NCBI GenBank assembly: GCA_004144935.1
Contig: SDZP01000023.1
Coordinates: 1-18,794 of the forward strand
Source: Caulobacteraceae bacterium
GTDB taxonomy: Bacteria; Pseudomonadota; Alphaproteobacteria; Caulobacterales; Caulobacteraceae
DNA: 18,794 nucleotides
Reading direction: 5' to 3'
Shown here: positions 15,699-18,794 of the stretch, piece after piece
Layout: each line of letters begins with the position of its first letter
Numbering within the stretch: position 1 is the first letter of the stretch
The notes under the pieces: generated by a model
What the model was told of the DNA's origin: nothing
What the model saw: the letters and a program-made list of their open reading frames with translations, nothing else
The model's database searches: none
Program-made: the position numbers and the translations under genes

Positions 15699-15840
15699 TA
15701 TTTGACCAATTCTCTGGGGAGGAAGGATGATGCAGGGCGGCTTGTACACACAGAATGAGGCGCTCGCCGGGCCACATTGTTGCGACCTAACGCCGCTTTC
15801 CGAATGTTGTCAGCGACTTACCTCAAAAGCGGGCTTCGGC

Positions 15841-16788
15841 TTACTGCTGGTGGGCCATCGCCAAGCCCGGCACCGGGCTGCGCGCCTTGAGCACATAGTC
15901 GGCGCGGATCGAGCCGATGTAGAGGTCGCGCAGGTCCTCGCCGCCCCAGGTCACATTGGTCGGGTGGTTGATCAGGCCGCCGGAAGGGTCGTGGCAGACG
16001 GTCTCCACCTGGCCGGACGGCGAGATGGCGACCACCTTGTTGGCGGCCGGCAGGCAGACCCAGAGATTGCCCTCGGCGTCCAGGCCGACCCCGTCGGTGT
16101 AGCCCAGATCGTCATGGTGCTGGGCGGCCGCGGCGGCGGCGACCACGTCATCGTTCGGACCCATCAGCCGGCCGAGCACGGGGCCGTAGCGGCGGCCGCC
16201 GCCCAGCTTGCCGCCGGGCAGGACGTCGAAGGCCAGGACGTCGGCGGCGCTGGTCTGGGCGCAGTAGAGAGTGGTGTCGTCGGCGCTGAGCGCCATGCCG
16301 TTGGGAAACTTCAGCCCCTCGGCGACGATGTCGGAGGAACCGTCCGGGCGCAGCACGAAGATGAAGCCGTCGGCGCGGCCATCCAGCGCCTGCGGCCAGG
16401 TGTCGGCATGGGTGGAGTTGGCGCACCAGATGTTTCCGGCTCGATCCATGACCGGGTAGTTGGCGCTGGTCAGCCGCTTGCCGCCGACCTCTGCCAGCAG
16501 GGTCTCATGCGCTCCGGTGGCCGGGTCGAACCGCTGCAGCGGGCCCTCGACGCCGTCATAGATGCCGAAGTTGGCGATCAGGATACGGCCTTGGGCGTCC
16601 ATGTTGATGCCGTTGGGGGCGCCGCCGGCCGGGCCCAGGCGGGCGAAAGACCCGTCCGGGTGGATCTCAGCCACCGCGCACTGGTGGTCAGAGGCGAAGA
16701 CGCGGCCGTCCTTGCCGACCACCACGTCCTCCGGCCGGTCGATGCCGACGGCGATCTTCGAAAAGGCCGAGGTGGCGATCCAGGACAT
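15841..16788 (-). CDS. SMP-30/gluconolactonase-like protein
   Basis: A 315-residue six-bladed beta-propeller of the SMP-30/gluconolactonase/LRE family, which typically hydrolyses sugar lactones with one bound divalent metal. The expected ligands appear as Glu20 in DRPEDVVV, Asn163 in FPNGMALS and Asp232 in TDGVGLDAEGNLWV. Blade repeats such as DAQGRILIANFG and RAGNIWCANS are visible. The ATG at 16786-16788 follows GGGAGA (16795-16800) at good spacing; the frame stays open to 16962, but the extra part would translate a palindromic element and was rejected. There is no signal peptide. It could act on an aldonolactone or on a xenobiotic ester; the family is broad and the substrate cannot be fixed. 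Confidence 0.9.
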   Translation of the reverse strand: MSWIATSAFSKIAVGIDRPEDVVVGKDGRVFASDHQCAVAEIHPDGSFARLGPAGGAPNGINMDAQGRILIANFGIYDGVEGPLQRFDPATGAHETLLAEVGGKRLTSANYPVMDRAGNIWCANSTHADTWPQALDGRADGFIFVLRPDGSSDIVAEGLKFPNGMALSADDTTLYCAQTSAADVLAFDVLPGGKLGGGRRYGPVLGRLMGPNDDVVAAAAAAQHHDDLGYTDGVGLDAEGNLWVCLPAANKVVAISPSGQVETVCHDPSGGLINHPTNVTWGGEDLRDLYIGSIRADYVLKARSPVPGLAMAHQQ

Positions 16789-16870
16789 CGCGGGTCTCCC
16801 TTGCTGGCTCCGCCTCTGTCGAGCGGTAGCGCCAATATTCTCCTTCATGCCGGAGAGGGCCATCCCCAAC

Positions 16871-16959
16871 ATCCGATCATCCCGACGAAAGTCGGGACCC
16901 AGTTTTTGGTCGCGCATGTTTGCCAACTGGGCCGCGACTTTCGTCGGGGTGATCGGGAT
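16871..16959. repeat. palindromic intergenic element, type D
   Basis: Left arm 16871-16908 and right arm about 16923-16959 are inverted copies with a few mismatches around a short centre. Both carry CCCGACGAAAGTCG or its complement; the left copy is itself a hairpin CCCGAC-GAAA-GTCGGG (16881-16896) with a GNRA loop. The element lies between the Nudix stop codon and the SMP-30 start. A hairpin followed by ACCCAGTTTTTGG on the plus strand looks terminator-like, but no plus-strand gene feeds into it. Confidence 0.78.
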
Positions 16960-16970
16960 CAAAGTTTACC

Positions 16971-17441
16971 TCACCACAACTCCGCCACCGCGGCGCCGAG
17001 CAGCGCCTCCTCGATGCGGCGGCGGTGTCCAGGCCGCAGGCCCTCGGGCAGGGCGTCGAGGGCGAACCAGCCCACCTGGGCGATCTCCCCGCGGGAGGTC
17101 GCCTCACAGGCCTCCCAATCGGGGCAGACATAGGTCAGCACGTGGTCGTTGGGGTGATGCGCATGGTTCGAATGGATCGAGGACAGCCGTGGCGGGCCGG
17201 TCAGCCGAACGCCCGCTTCCTCGACCAGCTCGCGGGCCAGGGCCGTCTCCGCCGTCTCGGCCTTTTCGACGCCGCCGCCGGGCAGGTGCCAGCCATCGAC
17301 ATAGGTGTGCTCGATCAGCAGGACGCGGCCCTCCGCGTCCTGGACGATGCCGCGCACGCCCAGGGTCAGGCCGCGCGCCAGCTTGAACCAGGCGAACACG
17401 AAGGGACGGGCAAGGGGTTCGACGGCGCGGCGCCAGGACAT
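16971..17441 (-). CDS. Nudix hydrolase
   Basis: A 156-residue enzyme that cleaves a nucleoside diphosphate linked to another group, with Mg2+. The full Nudix box spans residues 56-78 (G56, E62, REL at 70-72, EE at 74-75, G77) in the form GX5EX7REUXEEXGU. The fold starts at GLTLGVRGIVQDAEGRVLLI, followed by DGWHLPGGGVEK. The ATG at 17439-17441 was chosen because it starts shortly before the domain; the frame stays open to 17681, but that stretch is antisense to the SDR unit and lacks family similarity. No clear ribosome site is seen. The gene diverges from a pterin/folate unit across 108 bases; some Nudix enzymes act on dihydroneopterin triphosphate, but nothing here shows that this one does. 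Confidence 0.88.
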   Translation of the reverse strand: MSWRRAVEPLARPFVFAWFKLARGLTLGVRGIVQDAEGRVLLIEHTYVDGWHLPGGGVEKAETAETALARELVEEAGVRLTGPPRLSSIHSNHAHHPNDHVLTYVCPDWEACEATSRGEIAQVGWFALDALPEGLRPGHRRRIEEALLGAAVAELW

Positions 17442-17492
17442 GGCGTCAGCTTGGGCCAGCCGGCGATCCGGCGCAATCGCGGCCCCCGATCC

Positions 17493-17521
17493 TTGCCCTG
17501 ACCGGTCGGCGGCGCTAGACC
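17493..17521 (+). promoter_or_regulatory. Caulobacter-type housekeeping promoter of the small-peptide/pterin unit
   Basis: TTGCCCT (17493-17499) and GCTAGACC (17514-17521) are separated by 14 bases. This fits the known Caulobacter sigma-73 pattern TTGACGS, 10-14 bases, GCTANAWC with three mismatches. The predicted RNA start gives a leader of about 20-25 bases before the ATG at 17550. Confidence 0.55.
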
Positions 17522-17549
17522 ACCGCAACGGATTTTCTGGAGCCATACC

Positions 17550-17630
17550 ATGGTCGCCATCGGCATCATCTTCCTGTTCATCGCCGCCCTGGCGGGTCTC
17601 AACCTGTTCGAGTTCGGCCGCGTCGACTAG
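17550..17630 (+). CDS. 26-residue predicted membrane peptide
   Basis: A very short ORF encoding 26 residues: N-terminus MVAIGIIFLFIAALAGLNLF, then EFGRVD. It would be a single transmembrane helix with an acidic/basic C-terminal end. Support for translation: a GGAG site (17539-17542) 7 bases before the ATG, a Caulobacter-type promoter just upstream, GC-rich codon use with C/G in nearly all third positions, and a stop codon (TAG, 17628-17630) whose last bases form the AGGA site of the next gene. I know no family for it. Membrane peptides of this size often regulate or stabilise a larger membrane protein, but no partner is evident. The following genes encode pterin/folate enzymes, and coupling of translation between the two is likely. 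Confidence 0.7.
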   Translation: MVAIGIIFLFIAALAGLNLFEFGRVD

Positions 17631-17640
17631 GACCGGGCCC

Positions 17641-18387
17641 GTGCGGGGCGTCGCCCTCGTCACCGGCGCTCCCCGGCGCATCGGCCGGGCGCTGGCCCTG
17701 GCGGCGGCGCAGGCCGGCTATGACCTGGCCATCCACCACCGCAGCCACCCCGAGGACGCCGACAGCCTGGCCGCCGAGGCGGCCGACATCGGCGCCAACA
17801 GCCTGATCCTGACCGGCGACCTGGCCGATCCCGTCACCGCCTCGGAACTGATGGACGCGGCCTCCCGTCTGGGTCCCGTCACCCTGCTGGTCAACAACGC
17901 CTCGCTGTTCGAGGAGGACAGCTTCCAAAGCCTGAACGCCGACGGGCTGAACGCGCATCTGGCCATCAACCTGACCGCGCCGGTGCTGCTGAGCCAGGCC
18001 TTCGCCCTCCGCCTGCCGGCCCATCGCCGAGGTCTGATCGTCAACGTCCTCGACCAGCGGGTCCTGCGGCCCAACCCACAGTTCTTCAGCTACGCCCTCA
18101 GCAAGGCCGCCCTCTGGCAGGCGACGAAAACCATGGCCCAGGCGCTGGCCCCGCGCATCCGGGTGAACGGCATCGGCCCCGGCCCGACCCTGGCGTCCGT
18201 GCATCAGGTTGCCGGCGAGTTCGAGGCCGAGGCCGCCGCCACCCTGCTTGGCAAGCCGGTCGATCCAGGCGAGATCGCCGCCGCCCTGCGCTATCTGATT
18301 GACGCTCCGTCAGTGACCGGCCAGATGATCGCGGTCGACGCCGGCCAGCATCTCGGCTGGCGCACACCCGACATTGTCTCCGGCTAG
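17641..18387 (+). CDS. SDR-family oxidoreductase, pteridine reductase (PTR1/FolM) type
   Basis: A 248-residue short-chain dehydrogenase. TGAPRRIG (8-15) is the cofactor motif, with the Arg typical of NADPH-using pteridine reductases, and NNAS (85-88) follows. In the active site the usual SDR serine is replaced by Asp138 (in NVLDQRV), followed by Tyr151 and Lys155 in SYALSK; this Asp-Tyr-Lys set is characteristic of PTR1 and FolM, which reduce dihydromonapterin, dihydrobiopterin or dihydrofolate. The neighbouring dihydroneopterin aldolase gene supports a pterin role. The start is GTG at 17641, with AGGA (17629-17632) 8 bases upstream overlapping the stop codon of the 26-residue peptide. Alternatively it could be a more general SDR, but the motif set argues against it. 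Confidence 0.87.
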   Translation: MRGVALVTGAPRRIGRALALAAAQAGYDLAIHHRSHPEDADSLAAEAADIGANSLILTGDLADPVTASELMDAASRLGPVTLLVNNASLFEEDSFQSLNADGLNAHLAINLTAPVLLSQAFALRLPAHRRGLIVNVLDQRVLRPNPQFFSYALSKAALWQATKTMAQALAPRIRVNGIGPGPTLASVHQVAGEFEAEAAATLLGKPVDPGEIAAALRYLIDAPSVTGQMIAVDAGQHLGWRTPDIVSG

Positions 18388-18397
18388 AGGGGCCTTC

Positions 18398-18794
18398 ATG
18401 GCCGTATTGCCCGCCACCCAATCCCCTTCGCAACCACCCGTCCTCACCGGCAAGGTGGTGGTCAGCAAGATCTTCGTTCACGGCATCCGCATCGACGCCG
18501 AGGTCGGCGTCTATCCCTCCGAGCGAGGCCGCACCCAGCCGCTGATCGTCGATGTCGAGCTGGACGTCGCCTGGGCCGGGGCCGACCGGCTGGCCGACAC
18601 GGTCAACTACGAGACCGTGGTGGCGGCGGCGAAGGCCGTGGCCGACGAGGGCCATATCGAGCTGGTCGAGGTCTATGCCGAGCATCTGGCCGCGCGCTGC
18701 TTCCTGGATTCGCGCGTCAGCCGCGTCCGGGTGCGGGTCGACAAGCCGCAGGCGCTGGCGCCCCACGCCGCCGGGGCCGGCGTCGAGATCACCG
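18398..18794 (+). CDS. folB: dihydroneopterin aldolase (FolB), 3' end cut by window edge
   Basis: The enzyme converts dihydroneopterin to hydroxymethyl-dihydropterin and glycolaldehyde in folate synthesis. The 132 visible residues include VHGIRIDAEVGVYPSERGRT (27-46), with Glu42 of the family's EER region, QPLIVDVELD (47-56), ADTVNYETV (66-74), LVEVYAEHLA (89-98) and VRVDKPQALAP with Lys116, the expected catalytic lysine. An N-terminal extension of about 20 residues precedes the domain. The ATG at 18398 has a GAGGGG site that begins at the SDR stop codon (TAG, 18385-18387), so the two genes are tightly coupled. The related epimerase FolX is possible, but pairing with a pteridine reductase fits either. 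Confidence 0.9.
   Translation, partial: MAVLPATQSPSQPPVLTGKVVVSKIFVHGIRIDAEVGVYPSERGRTQPLIVDVELDVAWAGADRLADTVNYETVVAAAKAVADEGHIELVEVYAEHLAARCFLDSRVSRVRVRVDKPQALAPHAAGAGVEIT

Noticed and set aside
15699..15749. Longer N-terminus of the M23 protein from GTG at 15747-15749
   Set aside because: The added codons include ATA, AGA, ATT and CAA, unlike the rest of the window, and would bury the signal peptide; kept only as an alternative.
16789..16962. N-terminal extension of the SMP-30-like protein
   Set aside because: It would translate the palindromic element; a strong GGGAGA site precedes the ATG at 16786-16788.
17442..17681. N-terminal extension of the Nudix protein
   Set aside because: The stretch lies antisense to the promoter, small peptide and SDR start, and has no family similarity.

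Overview
The window is very GC-rich, with almost only G/C-ending codons, strong GGAG/GAGG ribosome binding sites and several short palindromic intergenic elements. One promoter fits the pattern known for the Caulobacter housekeeping sigma factor (TTGACGS, 10-14 bases, GCTANAWC). Together these suggest an alphaproteobacterium, most likely of the Caulobacteraceae (Caulobacter/Phenylobacterium type). The assignment is inferred from style and gene content. I saw no rRNA, tRNA, insertion sequence, phage gene or CRISPR array. Coding density is high: no stretch above 300 bases lacks a gene, and the larger gaps (about 110-220 bases) hold promoters, one terminator or palindromic elements.

Layout. (1) Positions 1-2627: two divergent self-processing peptidases, a P1-family (DmpA-like) aminopeptidase cut by the left edge and a lipoprotein gamma-glutamyltransferase. 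(2) Positions 2686-10143, all minus strand: a catabolic block with an HSL-type esterase, a feruloyl-CoA synthetase, an epoxide-hydrolase-like alpha/beta hydrolase, an acyl-CoA synthetase and an aldehyde dehydrogenase. Palindromic elements separate several of these genes, and a clear intrinsic terminator follows the dehydrogenase gene. (3) Positions 10308-13330, plus strand: a tightly packed four-gene unit of ABC ATPase, ABC-2 permease, small membrane protein and PAS-HWE sensor histidine kinase, with 4-base overlaps and a 1-base gap. (4) Positions 13257-16788, minus strand: a MATE efflux protein whose 3' end overlaps the kinase gene by 74 bases, an exported M23 (LytM-type) protein and an SMP-30/gluconolactonase-like protein. 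(5) Positions 16971-18794: a Nudix hydrolase on the minus strand, divergent from a plus-strand unit made of a 26-residue membrane peptide, a pteridine-reductase-type SDR and dihydroneopterin aldolase (cut by the right edge).

How the genes may work together. The catabolic block has enzymes to free, activate (two CoA ligases) and oxidise aromatic or fatty acids and aldehydes, but the hydratase/lyase expected after feruloyl-CoA synthetase is not in the window. The ABC/kinase unit looks like an export system tied to a sensor with no adjacent response regulator. The right-hand unit is pterin/folate metabolism, led by a tiny membrane peptide with its own promoter and ribosome binding site. The least expected items are that 26-residue ORF, the ABC-HWE kinase unit, the antisense 3' overlap and four long-armed palindromic elements of at least three sequence types.
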